Shown: in pieces, positions 48,490 through 56,583 of the stretch | How the letters are laid out: each line of letters opens with the position of its first letter | How positions within the stretch are numbered: position 1 is the stretch's first letter | DNA from: JACOND01 sp965202795 | GTDB taxonomy: Bacteria; Bdellovibrionota; Bdellovibrionia; Bdellovibrionales; UBA1609 | NCBI GenBank assembly: GCA_965202795.1 | Contig: OZ241848.1 | Location: forward strand, 124,001-188,000 | DNA length: 64,000 bases | Reading direction: 5' to 3' | The notes under the pieces: generated by a model | The model's input: the letters and a program-made list of their open reading frames with translations, nothing else | Told to the model about the DNA's origin: nothing | The model's database searches: none | Made by a program: the position numbers and the translations under genes

Positions 48490-48545
48490 AAAGAGGAATC
48501 ATCTTCTCCGCTGCATCCCGCAAACTTCCTGATAACACGCAGACG
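48490..48545 (-). pseudogene. Chimeric scraps of the 367-residue gene
   Basis: AGGAATCATCTTCTCCGC at 48494-48511 matches the segment of the 367-residue gene that encodes REAAEKMIPL. CCTGATAACACGCA at 48529-48542 matches its VIRQ region (43011 onward). The two pieces are fused out of order. These look like scars from deletion or recombination of a third copy. The remaining 190 bp to the next gene hold nothing I recognise. Confidence 0.65.
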
Positions 48546-48735
48546 GCCTTGCGGCTGCCAGCCCCCGGCCACTCGTTATAACTGCTATAAGCCGGGCTTT
48601 TGCGGGGAGCTTCAAACACGCGATTTTTGTAAAATTTTCCGCAAGGCTTTCTTTTTTTCTTGATTTTGCCGGTTTTTTGCAGCATAATTCCTGCAGGTTT
48701 TGGATGGCCGGCAGCAAAAAAGGAGGGCTTTGCAA

Positions 48736-50163
48736 ATGTTATTTCAGGCAGGGATTTTAGCGGGGGCTGCGGTTTTTCTGCAGACAGCGGGAGCAGCAGA
48801 AAGCTTTAAGGCTGCGGCAGGCGATTGCTGCCAGAAACAGGAGCATGCCATCCAGCAGCCGCCAGGAGGCTTTGCTTTAGAGACTCCTTTAGCTGTTCAA
48901 AACGCAGCCCAATCAGCATGGCTGCTGAAAGGCCGGAATCCAGAAAGCGGGCAAACAGTGGGGGGAACCGGCTTTTTCCTAAGCCCCCGGCTGCTGGTCA
49001 CAAACTTTCATATTCTTGAAAGTTTTGGCAGAGCGGCCCTTAAGGATATTGTTTTGAGCCAAAACGGCAAAAAGAGCGGGATGAGAATAAACCGGCTTAT
49101 TGCCGCCTCTGCCATTGAGGATACAGCTGTTTTGGAGACAGACAGGGCCGCGCCGTTTTATTTGACGCTGCGGGAAAAGCCTCTTGCCGCAGCTGATGAT
49201 GATGTGTTTGTTTTGGGTTATCCTGGAGGCAGTTTCCATGTCTTGAAAAAAACCGGGCCCCTCAAAAACTTTGAGGGCTTTATGGATTTCCATGTTAACT
49301 ACTCCCATCCGCTGCCAGGCCTGAGCGGCGCCCCGGCAGTGGATTCTAAGGGGCATGTGTTAGGGATATTTCATATATTTACTGCAAATTTTGCCGCCTT
49401 TACTAAATGGAATCGGCTGAAAAGCATTTTAGACGGCGAAACAGGCGCGCGCTGCGGAGGCGCTCCGCGCGAAAAATGTTTAGACGAGGCTCTGCGGCGC
49501 GCCTCGGACAGAGCGAAAGCGGGGGAGGCTTCAGCCCAGTTTATGCTGGGCTATCGGCATCTTCTTGATACAAGAAGCCAAAGCCCCGCTGACGCTGCTG
49601 ATGCAGGGGAGGGGGAGAGCTTCAACAAATCAGTTTATTGGATAAGCAAAGCAGCGGAGCAGGGCATGGCCATGGCTCAGCACCGCCTGGGCTCCATGTA
49701 TCTGCATGGCGAGGGCGCGCGGCGGGATTTTAAAAAAGCGGCTTTTTATCTGATGAAGGCAGCGGAGCAGGGCTATGCGCCGTCTGAGAATCGCCTGGGC
49801 CTGATGCATCTGACAGGCTATGGCGGCGTCCCGGCAGATGTTAAAAAAGCGGCGTTTTATCTGATGAAAGCGGCGGAGCAGGGCGATGCCCAGGCTCAGT
49901 ATAACCTGGGCCTGATGCATCTGCTTGGCCATGGCGCCCCGGCAGACTTTAAAAAAGCGGCGTTTTATCTAATGAAAGCGGCGGAGCAGGGCGATGCCCA
50001 GGCTCAGCATTACCTGGGCCTGATGCATCTGCATGGCGATGGCGTGGAGCAAAGCCTCGAAAAATCCGCCGCTTTCCTAAAAAGGGCGGCGCGGAATGGC
50101 CATGAAAAATCTCTGGAGATCCTTCTTGATAAAGATGGGCCTTTTGCGGGATTGTCTTTTTGA
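48736..50163 (+). CDS. Secreted trypsin-like serine protease with Sel1 repeats
   Basis: 475 residues from the ATG at 48736, fixed by AGGAGG nine bases upstream. A signal peptide (residues 1-21) leads into a chymotrypsin/DegP-fold protease domain at 60-225. It has His in VTNFHILE, Asp in AIEDTAVLE and Ser in GLSGAPAV, a complete catalytic triad. Five Sel1 repeats of 36-37 residues follow from about 255 to 455 (AAEQGDAQAQYNLGLMHL type). The third and fourth are nearly identical at the DNA level, so they expanded recently. It probably acts in the periplasm or outside; Sel1 repeats usually bind partner proteins. No known fused family comes to mind. Confidence 0.88.
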   Translation: MLFQAGILAGAAVFLQTAGAAESFKAAAGDCCQKQEHAIQQPPGGFALETPLAVQNAAQSAWLLKGRNPESGQTVGGTGFFLSPRLLVTNFHILESFGRAALKDIVLSQNGKKSGMRINRLIAASAIEDTAVLETDRAAPFYLTLREKPLAAADDDVFVLGYPGGSFHVLKKTGPLKNFEGFMDFHVNYSHPLPGLSGAPAVDSKGHVLGIFHIFTANFAAFTKWNRLKSILDGETGARCGGAPREKCLDEALRRASDRAKAGEASAQFMLGYRHLLDTRSQSPADAADAGEGESFNKSVYWISKAAEQGMAMAQHRLGSMYLHGEGARRDFKKAAFYLMKAAEQGYAPSENRLGLMHLTGYGGVPADVKKAAFYLMKAAEQGDAQAQYNLGLMHLLGHGAPADFKKAAFYLMKAAEQGDAQAQHYLGLMHLHGDGVEQSLEKSAAFLKRAARNGHEKSLEILLDKDGPFAGLSF

Positions 50164-50199
50164 GCCTCTTTAACAGGCAAAGCAGTCCAGCCAGGGGCG

Positions 50200-50583
50200 C
50201 TAAAAGCCGCTTAAAAATCTGTAGGAGACATGCAGGACCGCGGGATGCTTTGCCAGCCGGCGCTTCCGCCGCCGCAGGCTTTTGGGATCTCCGCCATAGC
50301 AGACTGTTATTTTGCCGGCCTGTTTGTCCAGACGGGAAATGATCCCGCCCTCTTTTTTGATCCTCTCAATCAAAAAGCTCAAAGAGGCTGGAAGGCTGCC
50401 CGCAGCCCCCATTCGGAGCGTCAGGATCAAATCCCCGCAGGCCGCGGTCATCAAATCATACTCGCATATTGGCCGGCGCTGTGACAGGCAAAAGCTTTCG
50501 GCAGCGCCGGAGGCGCTGCGCCCGGCCGGGCCGGCCAAAAGCAGACAAAGCGAAACAGCCAAAAAACAGCCTGTCTTTGCCAA
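50200..50583 (-). CDS. Small secreted hypothetical protein
   Basis: 127 residues with a TTG start at 50583, preceded by a CGGAGG Shine-Dalgarno. It has a clear signal peptide (hydrophobic residues 6-18, then Ala/Ser-rich cleavage site). The mature part has four cysteines (CLSQRRPIC, AACGD, VCYGGD) and a very basic stretch LRRRKRRLAKHP. No family recognised. It is 38 bp downstream of the 411-residue gene on the same strand and may share its transcript. Confidence 0.6.
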   Translation of the reverse strand: MAKTGCFLAVSLCLLLAGPAGRSASGAAESFCLSQRRPICEYDLMTAACGDLILTLRMGAAGSLPASLSFLIERIKKEGGIISRLDKQAGKITVCYGGDPKSLRRRKRRLAKHPAVLHVSYRFLSGF

Positions 50584-50621
50584 AGCCCAAGCCTCCGAAA
50601 ATCAGCCCCGCCGCCGCGCCC

Positions 50622-51857
50622 TTAAAACCTATAGCTTAAAGCCAGCCCTAACCCCGCCGGCTGGATTTGCATGCGGGACATATCCGGGACATGGGGAACA
50701 ACCTTGTAATGCGGCGGCAGATTCCAGACATCCGCAGCCTCCCACACTTTCAGCCCCATAAAAGCTGTCTGCATAATGAGCGCCGCGGCATGGCCCCAAA
50801 GGCTGGCCTGGCCCTTTTCATCAAACTGAATCCTGTAGGCAAAAATCAGCCCGGCAAAAGCCGCCGCCTCAGAGGCTGTAAAAATCCACCCCTTTTGCCT
50901 GTATTTTCCCAAAATGGCATGGCCCGCGCCAAAACCGGGCATCAAAGCCAGCGCGCCGGCTGTGACATAAGCCTCTTTTGAAATGTATTTTATCTCTTTT
51001 TTGGCGAACAGCCTTTCCATCCGCTTTGGAGGGAGCGGGGACTCCTCCCTGACTTTTTTGTAATGGGAGGGCAGAATCCATGCGTCCAGCATCTCCCATG
51101 CCTTAAACCCCGCAAAAGCGGCCAGAAAAACATACTGAAGGGCTTTAAAAACAGCGGCGTCCTGATTCTCCATGCTGTCCTTTGTTATTTTTCCCTTCAA
51201 TCTTATAAAAGGGGCGATCGGGTCAAGCCCCCCATAGCTGTAAGCCTGCAGCCAGCCGTAAAGCGCTGTCAGCTCCGACACCGTGAAAATCCAGCCCCTT
51301 TCAAAATACCTCCCCTGAATGGCATGGCCCGCGCCAAAACCGGGAGCCAGGGCAGCCAGGCTGCCTAGTATGTATTTTTCATGAGAGATTTTTTTGGGCA
51401 GGGGGCGCGGCTTTTTTTTGGATGATTTTTTTTTGGGCTTGCGCTTCTTTTTTTTGAGCTTCCGCTTTTTTGCGCGCTTCTTTTTTTTGGCTTTTTTTTT
51501 GCCGCCCTCCCACTCTTTGTCTTCAGGCATGGAAAACTCCGGGAGCGGCGGCTTCTTTGAGGCAGCGGAAGGCTCTGGCTTTTCCGGCGGATCGGATGTC
51601 TCCGGCAGAGCAGGCTCCTTAGCCGGCGCCGCTGATTTTTCCGGCGGAGCAGGCTCTTCAGATGGCGCGGCGGGTTTCCCTGAAGCGCCTGATTTTGTTT
51701 CCGCGGGCGGCGCGGGCGGCGCGGGCGGGGCCGCCGGCGCCTTTGCGGCAGGCGTTTCTGATGCCGCCGGAGCGCCCGCCTCCTCAGCCCCTGAGCCGCG
51801 CGCAAAAAGCGCGGCGGCCAGAAGCAGAGCCGAAAAAAAATATTTGTCTGCCTTCAT
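50622..51857 (-). CDS. Exported protein with Pro/Ala-rich and Lys-rich linkers and two repeat membrane domains
   Basis: 411 residues. A signal peptide is followed by a Pro/Ala/Glu-rich region (25-110), then a roughly 40-residue block that is mostly Lys and Arg (115-155). Two homologous domains follow, at about 160-260 and 300-395. Each begins LxPGFGAGHAIxGxYxxxGWIFTxSE, has hydrophobic helices, and ends with FxGxKxWEmxDxWxLPxHYK. The repeat resembles small membrane domains of the DUF5683 or TM2 type, but I cannot name it. The last residues (GLALSYRF) look like an outer-membrane beta-strand end. Location is probably the envelope. Confidence 0.7.
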   Translation of the reverse strand: MKADKYFFSALLLAAALFARGSGAEEAGAPAASETPAAKAPAAPPAPPAPPAETKSGASGKPAAPSEEPAPPEKSAAPAKEPALPETSDPPEKPEPSAASKKPPLPEFSMPEDKEWEGGKKKAKKKKRAKKRKLKKKKRKPKKKSSKKKPRPLPKKISHEKYILGSLAALAPGFGAGHAIQGRYFERGWIFTVSELTALYGWLQAYSYGGLDPIAPFIRLKGKITKDSMENQDAAVFKALQYVFLAAFAGFKAWEMLDAWILPSHYKKVREESPLPPKRMERLFAKKEIKYISKEAYVTAGALALMPGFGAGHAILGKYRQKGWIFTASEAAAFAGLIFAYRIQFDEKGQASLWGHAAALIMQTAFMGLKVWEAADVWNLPPHYKVVPHVPDMSRMQIQPAGLGLALSYRF

Positions 51858-51873
51858 GGCCTCATAAAAGCGC

Positions 51874-53796
51874 TCAGTTCAAAAAAACAGAGATCTCGCC
51901 GCCGGGCGGCAAAGGCTCCCCGGCTTTGGGCAAAGTCCGCGCGGCGCGGCGCGCCCCATGAATTTTCAGCTTGATCCCCGTCCCCTGAACGCGGCGCAAA
52001 GCCTCTCTCAAGTGAAGCCCCTTCAAGTCAGGGACCCGGCCCGCCGCCGCCGGCGCCCGCGCTGTCCTTCGCCGCTCCCTGATTTTTGGATCTGAAAACG
52101 GAGACTCCTTAAGCAAAACCGGAGAAAGCCCGGCCTTTCGGACAGCGTAAGAGGCCATTCGCGCAAAAACCGGCGCAGCCACGGAGGAGGCGTAAAAATT
52201 CCCTTTCGGCCCGTCAAACGCCACATAAATAACAAACTCCGGATCCTGCGCGGGGATAAACCCCGCAAAGCTTGAGATATACTCCCCTTTTTTGTAGCCC
52301 CCTTTTTTTATATCAACTTTTTGCGCTGTTCCGGTTTTTCCCGCGCTCAAATACCCCGGCACAGCAGCCTGAAACCCGGTTCCCCGCTCTTCGGTCGCCG
52401 CCGTCAGCATAAGGGCCGCGGTTTGGGCGTCTTTTTCGCTCAAGGCGCGGCGGACAGCCCCGGCCTTAAAAAAAACCTCCCGGCCGCTGTATGGGTTTTT
52501 GGCCCGCCTGATTAAAATGGGCTTTTTCAAAATCCCCCTGTTTGCAATGGCTGAGTAAGCGGCAGCCACCTGCAAGGCTGTCGCCGCCACCCCATGGCCA
52601 AAGCTGATGGTGGCGGTTTCCACCGGCCTCCAGGGCAAATCCCGCAAAAACCCCCTGGCCTCTCCGGGAAAGCCAAGACCGGTTTTCTCTCCAAAGCCAA
52701 AATCCAAAAGAGTTTGCCTCAATTTGCCCGCCCCAAGCTCAAGAGCCAGGGACGCTGCCCCCACATTGGAGGAAAAAGACAAAATCCCGGACAGATCCAA
52801 AAAAGGGGCCAGCTTTTTTTTCTCATCGGCCTCTGTAATGATTTTTTTTCCTATTTTCAGCCGCCCTCCCAGGGTTGGGTAAGATTTTCCCGGCGCCATT
52901 CCGTTTTTCAGCGCGGAGATCACAGCAAAGGTTTTCAGCGGGCTGCCCGGCTCAAAAACATCCGTCACTGAGCGGTTCCTCCGGTGATGGGGCGCTTTCG
53001 CCTTCATAGGCTGGTTGGGATCATAATTTGGCAGGTTGGCCATAGCCAGGATTTCTGAGGTTTTAGCAGCCAAGATCACTCCCAGAGCGGATTCCGACCG
53101 GGATTTTTTCATCATTTGCCGCAGCTCAGCCTCAAGATAAAACTGGAGATCGCTGTCTATGCTGAGATAAATGTCAGAGCCGCGGCCTTTTTCGATAAAG
53201 GGCGCAAAGTCCACAAACAAGGGGCGGCCTCTGGCGTCTTTTTTTAAAAGAAATCTTTGCTCCTCGCCGCGGAGAATTTTGTCATGCTGTTTTTCAATCC
53301 CCTCCAGACCCCGGCCGTCAATGTCTGTCCAGCCAAGGACCTGGGAGAGCGAGCGGCCCTGGGGATAAAACCTTTTTGACTCTTTAAGAAAGTAAACTCC
53401 TTTTAAGCGCAAAGACTTGACGAGCCGCTCCTCCCGCCCGCTCAGATGGCGCTTCACATAGACAAAGCGCTTTTTTTTGTTCAGCAGCCGGCTTAAAAGC
53501 GGCCTCCGCGGGATTTGAAGCGCCTCTGAGAGCTTTTTGGCCGCAAAGTAAGGCTCTTTAAGCCTTTGGGGATCAGCAAAAAGCGAAGGCGAGGGGATGG
53601 AGATCGCAAGCTCCCGCCCTGACCGGTCATAGATGTTTCCCCGCCGCGGCGTCACTTTGACTGTTGTCTCAAAAAGCCGCTCCTTCAGGCGGCTTAAGCG
53701 CGGCTGGGGCAGGAGCTGCAAAAAAGCGCTCTTGGCCAAAAGGGCCAGGCCCGCTGCGGCCAAAACCAGGCCGGCAAGCAGGATTCTTTGTCTCAT
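51874..53796 (-). CDS. ftsI: Penicillin-binding protein, FtsI/PBP3-type transpeptidase with PASTA domain
   Basis: 640 residues. A short cytoplasmic tail and a TM helix (4-25) anchor it. The dimerisation (pedestal) domain includes RRGNIYDRSGRELA. The transpeptidase domain has the SxxK motif in EPGSPLKTF, SxN in FSSNVGA and KTGT in SAGKTGTAQ. A C-terminal PASTA domain (VPDLKGLHLREALRRVQGTG) ends the protein. Such enzymes crosslink septal peptidoglycan with FtsW. It stands apart from mraW, ftsL and mur genes, so the usual division cluster is not here; it could be one of several class B PBPs. It lies 17 bp upstream of the 411-residue gene on the same strand. Confidence 0.9.
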   Translation of the reverse strand: MRQRILLAGLVLAAAGLALLAKSAFLQLLPQPRLSRLKERLFETTVKVTPRRGNIYDRSGRELAISIPSPSLFADPQRLKEPYFAAKKLSEALQIPRRPLLSRLLNKKKRFVYVKRHLSGREERLVKSLRLKGVYFLKESKRFYPQGRSLSQVLGWTDIDGRGLEGIEKQHDKILRGEEQRFLLKKDARGRPLFVDFAPFIEKGRGSDIYLSIDSDLQFYLEAELRQMMKKSRSESALGVILAAKTSEILAMANLPNYDPNQPMKAKAPHHRRNRSVTDVFEPGSPLKTFAVISALKNGMAPGKSYPTLGGRLKIGKKIITEADEKKKLAPFLDLSGILSFSSNVGAASLALELGAGKLRQTLLDFGFGEKTGLGFPGEARGFLRDLPWRPVETATISFGHGVAATALQVAAAYSAIANRGILKKPILIRRAKNPYSGREVFFKAGAVRRALSEKDAQTAALMLTAATEERGTGFQAAVPGYLSAGKTGTAQKVDIKKGGYKKGEYISSFAGFIPAQDPEFVIYVAFDGPKGNFYASSVAAPVFARMASYAVRKAGLSPVLLKESPFSDPKIRERRRTARAPAAAGRVPDLKGLHLREALRRVQGTGIKLKIHGARRAARTLPKAGEPLPPGGEISVFLN

Positions 53797-54041
53797 GGCA
53801 GCCCCCCGCCGCCCGCAAAGCCATCTCTCAGGCGGGCGGCAAAGCCATTTTACTCTGATTCGCGCCGGCAGCGGATGTTTCTTTTGCGCCGCCTGGGCCA
53901 GCTATTGGACTAATGGCTGGGTTTTTCGCCCGGCAGCAGCGCGGGGCTGTCCAGCCGCAAATTCTCAAAAAGCGCTTAAGGCTTGACCCGCAGCGGTTTC
54001 GCGGATTATCCTGATAATGCGAGAAACCTCTGAGGAAAAAA

Positions 54042-55199
54042 ATGATTTCCAGATATTTCAGCCCCCTGGAGAGGCTCAAAACCTCCTCTCATTTTCTGCT
54101 GGGCCCGCGCGCTGTGGGAAAAAGCGCCCTGATCAAGTCCTGCCTGAAAACAGCCGCCTGGCGGAAACGCGCGGATTATATTGATCTTTTGGATTCAAAA
54201 GTCTATCTGCGGCTGAAAAGCGATCCCTCGCTCCTCGGATCGCTGGCCAAACAAAAGTTTGTCATTATTGATGAAATTCAGAGAATCCCAGAGCTGCTGA
54301 ATGAGGCCCACCGCCTGATTGAAAGCGGGGGCCGCCGCTTTTTGCTCACCGGAAGCAGCGCCCGGAAGCTCAAGGGCGGCAAAGCCAACCTTTTGGCCGG
54401 CCGGGCTTTTATGTCCCGGCTTTTCCCCCTCACATGGAGGGAGCTGGAAAGCGCCGGCAGGTTTCAGCTGAGCCGGCATCTCCGGCTGGGAGGGCTGCCC
54501 CTGGCCTGTCTCGGCAAAAACGGGGAGGAGTATCTTTATAATTATGTAGACACTTATTTAAAAAGCGAGATCCAGGAAGAGGCTCTGGTCCGAAGCCTGC
54601 CCAATTACACAAGGTTTCTGCAAAGCGCCGCGATTAACAGCTCGCGGCTTTTGAACTATGCAAAAACCGCGGCGGACGCTGGGCTTTCGCCGGGCGCTGT
54701 CCGGGGCTATTATCAGATCCTGGAGGACACCTTGCTGGGCTTTTCTGTTCCCCCCTGGACAAAATCCCTGAAAAGAAAAGCCATTCAAACGGCAAAGTTT
54801 TATTTTTTTGATGCGGGAGTGGCCCGCGCGCTTTGGGAAATTCAGGACGCGGAGCTTGCCGGCGATTTTTTTGGGCGGGCCTTTGAGCAGTTTATCGCCG
54901 GCGAGCTGCGCGCATGCCTTTCCTATCGGAAAAGCCGCCTGCCTTTAAGATACTGGCGCTCCAAGTCCGGGTTTGAGGCGGATTTTATTATAGGGGATGA
55001 AACCGCCATAGAAGTCAAAGCGGGCCGAAAGGCCGGACCCCGGGATCACAAAGGGCTTTTGGCTCTAAAGGAGGAGAAGGCATGGAAGCGGCTTCTTTTG
55101 GTCTCCAGAGACCCTCTGGAGATGAAATTTCCGAGCGGCGTCCGCCAGCTGCATTGGAAGGCATTTTTAACAGAGCTTTGGGAGGGGCGCTTTTTTTAA
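54042..55199 (+). CDS. AAA-family ATPase with DUF4143 domain
   Basis: 385 residues. Walker A is GPRAVGKSAL (residues 22-31), Walker B is FVIIDEIQRIP, and sensor 1 is FLLTGSSARKLK. The C-terminal DUF4143 part has QFIAGELRACLSYRKS and a restriction-endonuclease-like core SGFEADFIIGDETAIEVKAGRK (D, then E-V-K). These ATPases are widespread, often laterally transferred, and of unclear function. The start follows GAGG in an AT-rich upstream region. It is divergent from the PBP gene, with 245 bp between, where no other gene is supported. Confidence 0.93.
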   Translation: MISRYFSPLERLKTSSHFLLGPRAVGKSALIKSCLKTAAWRKRADYIDLLDSKVYLRLKSDPSLLGSLAKQKFVIIDEIQRIPELLNEAHRLIESGGRRFLLTGSSARKLKGGKANLLAGRAFMSRLFPLTWRELESAGRFQLSRHLRLGGLPLACLGKNGEEYLYNYVDTYLKSEIQEEALVRSLPNYTRFLQSAAINSSRLLNYAKTAADAGLSPGAVRGYYQILEDTLLGFSVPPWTKSLKRKAIQTAKFYFFDAGVARALWEIQDAELAGDFFGRAFEQFIAGELRACLSYRKSRLPLRYWRSKSGFEADFIIGDETAIEVKAGRKAGPRDHKGLLALKEEKAWKRLLLVSRDPLEMKFPSGVRQLHWKAFLTELWEGRFF

Positions 55200-55339
55200 G
55201 CCCCCTTGAGAGAGTTTTGCCTCCGCCCTTATCATGGCCGCTGGGAGAGGGCGCCGGGGCAGGGCCGCCATTCAGGCCATTCAACCGCTTTTGAAAATGC
55301 GGGGGAACAGGCGCCGCTTGGAAAAGCCTGTCTTTCCGC

Positions 55340-55375
55340 GGAGCGGCCGAAAGGCCGGCCCCAGCCCAGCAAACA
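55340..55375 (+). repeat. Dispersed palindromic repeat with extended right arm
   Basis: GGAGCGGCC, 4 nt, GGCCGGCCCCAGCCCA, 2 nt, AAACA. It has a 6-bp expansion between the right arm and the AAACA end. It lies between the convergent AAA ATPase and Cys-rich genes. Confidence 0.7.
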
Positions 55376-55409
55376 AGAGCGGGGCCGGCCCTTTCAACAG
55401 ATGCCGCTG

Positions 55410-56492
55410 TTATTCCCCTCCTTTTCTTTCCTTGTATTCCGTCCTGCAATCCAAGTCTCTGGCTGGATTGCAGCCAGCTTCATCAATCTCATCTGTATAA
55501 TTATAATAGGCTTCCATGTTTTGCTTATCAAAGGTTGCTTTTCCTTCCATCTTGTTGATTTCCATGTTTTTGATCTCCCTGTAAAGCCAGAGAGGGTTTG
55601 TCAGATTCCGGCATATTCCCTGATCGATCTGCTCCGCTATATCCAGCATGCACTGGGTTTGCTCCGCTTTGATGCCGGCGCAGTCCTTTTCTGATGGGGT
55701 GAAGCAAGTGTCTTTGTATCTCTGGCGGGCTTTTTTCCTCTCAAACTCAGCCATATAAGCATGCCATTCTGGAGAGTATTCCTCCAGCTCAGCGCGCTCC
55801 CCGGTGACTGCGTCATGAATTATCAGGTGTGTGACATGATCCTCGCAGCTGAATTGATCATCCTCATACCTTGTGATTCTTGTAATGTATTCATGCCCAT
55901 CTTCGTCTGTCTCTGTTATCACTTCTGTTTCAATTGCAGGCTCTCTGCCCTCAAAATCGCTTTGATTGATCATATCGCCGCAAGATGAGGAAGGGCGAGC
56001 GTCAGCGTATTCTTTGGGATAATATTCATCGTATTCATAGCTGCGGAAACCGACAAAAGGGGGGAAGCCCAGCGGCTTTCTGTCCGGGTTAATGGTCTCG
56101 TTGCACATTTCCTTTCCGGCAGAGCACTCAAAAGAGCAGGCAAAAGCCGAAACATTTTCAAAAACCGCAAAAACAGGCCTTGACTGCCTGGATATCTCAT
56201 CGGCCAAAAGCATCACAATTGAGCCTGTTGAGCCTGGGTCTTTGGAGACTGGGGCTGGAGAGGCGGAGCATTCTGCCCGAATATCCGCTTCCGCTCCCGC
56301 GGCGGCGTTTTCTTTTTCCTGCCTGCATGCCAGGGCTGTCTTGATTAGCTGTATATCCTGGCAGACTTCCTGTTTTTTCTCTTGGGGGTTAAAATGCTCA
56401 AAAAACTTAAAAAAATGCGCGGCATCGTCCGCCGCTGCGGGGCCTGCAGGGGCGACAAACAAAAAACTTAAACAAAAAATCAGCTTTTTCAT
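55410..56492 (-). CDS. Secreted Cys-rich acidic protein of unknown function
   Basis: 360 residues with a strong signal peptide (residues 3-20, cleavage near AAAD). The start is set by a perfect AAGGAGGT Shine-Dalgarno. The mature protein has about 16 cysteines, often paired (CSFECSAGKEMC, CFTPSEKDC, CNPARDLDC), and is rich in Glu, Asp and Tyr. It is likely stabilised by disulfides in the periplasm or outside. Size class and Cys pattern recall the 816-residue protein at 39.7 kb, but I see no clear alignment. No known family. Confidence 0.7.
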   Translation of the reverse strand: MKKLIFCLSFLFVAPAGPAAADDAAHFFKFFEHFNPQEKKQEVCQDIQLIKTALACRQEKENAAAGAEADIRAECSASPAPVSKDPGSTGSIVMLLADEISRQSRPVFAVFENVSAFACSFECSAGKEMCNETINPDRKPLGFPPFVGFRSYEYDEYYPKEYADARPSSSCGDMINQSDFEGREPAIETEVITETDEDGHEYITRITRYEDDQFSCEDHVTHLIIHDAVTGERAELEEYSPEWHAYMAEFERKKARQRYKDTCFTPSEKDCAGIKAEQTQCMLDIAEQIDQGICRNLTNPLWLYREIKNMEINKMEGKATFDKQNMEAYYNYTDEIDEAGCNPARDLDCRTEYKERKGGE

Positions 56493-56526
56493 AGAAACCT
56501 CCTTATAGTTGTGTTAAACAAAACCA

Positions 56527-56556
56527 ACATTAAAGGGCCGGGTTAGATCCTGTCAA
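56527..56556 (-). promoter_or_regulatory. Possible promoter of the Cys-rich secreted gene
   Basis: On the minus strand a perfect TTGACA (56556-56551) and TAATGT (56532-56527), 18 bp apart. The predicted transcript would start about 30 bp before the ATG at 56492. The region is shared with the divergent rluB gene. Confidence 0.5.
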
Positions 56557-56583
56557 GATTTTTTTTCTTACATTTTCTTACAA

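Larger units (their letters stand above)
46354..48493 (-). repeat. Segmental duplication, copy B
   Basis: Left end at about 46354 (CTTCCCCTGGGAGC) matches 42292; right end at 48493 matches 45155 inside the HNH gene. It contains a full 367-residue gene, its terminator, extra palindromic repeats, and only the middle of the HNH gene. The material equivalent to 44000-44850, including the HNH motif, is largely lost. The 500-bp gap 46052-46552 upstream is AT-rich leader of the HNH gene plus the left end of this copy; no gene is supported there. Confidence 0.93.
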
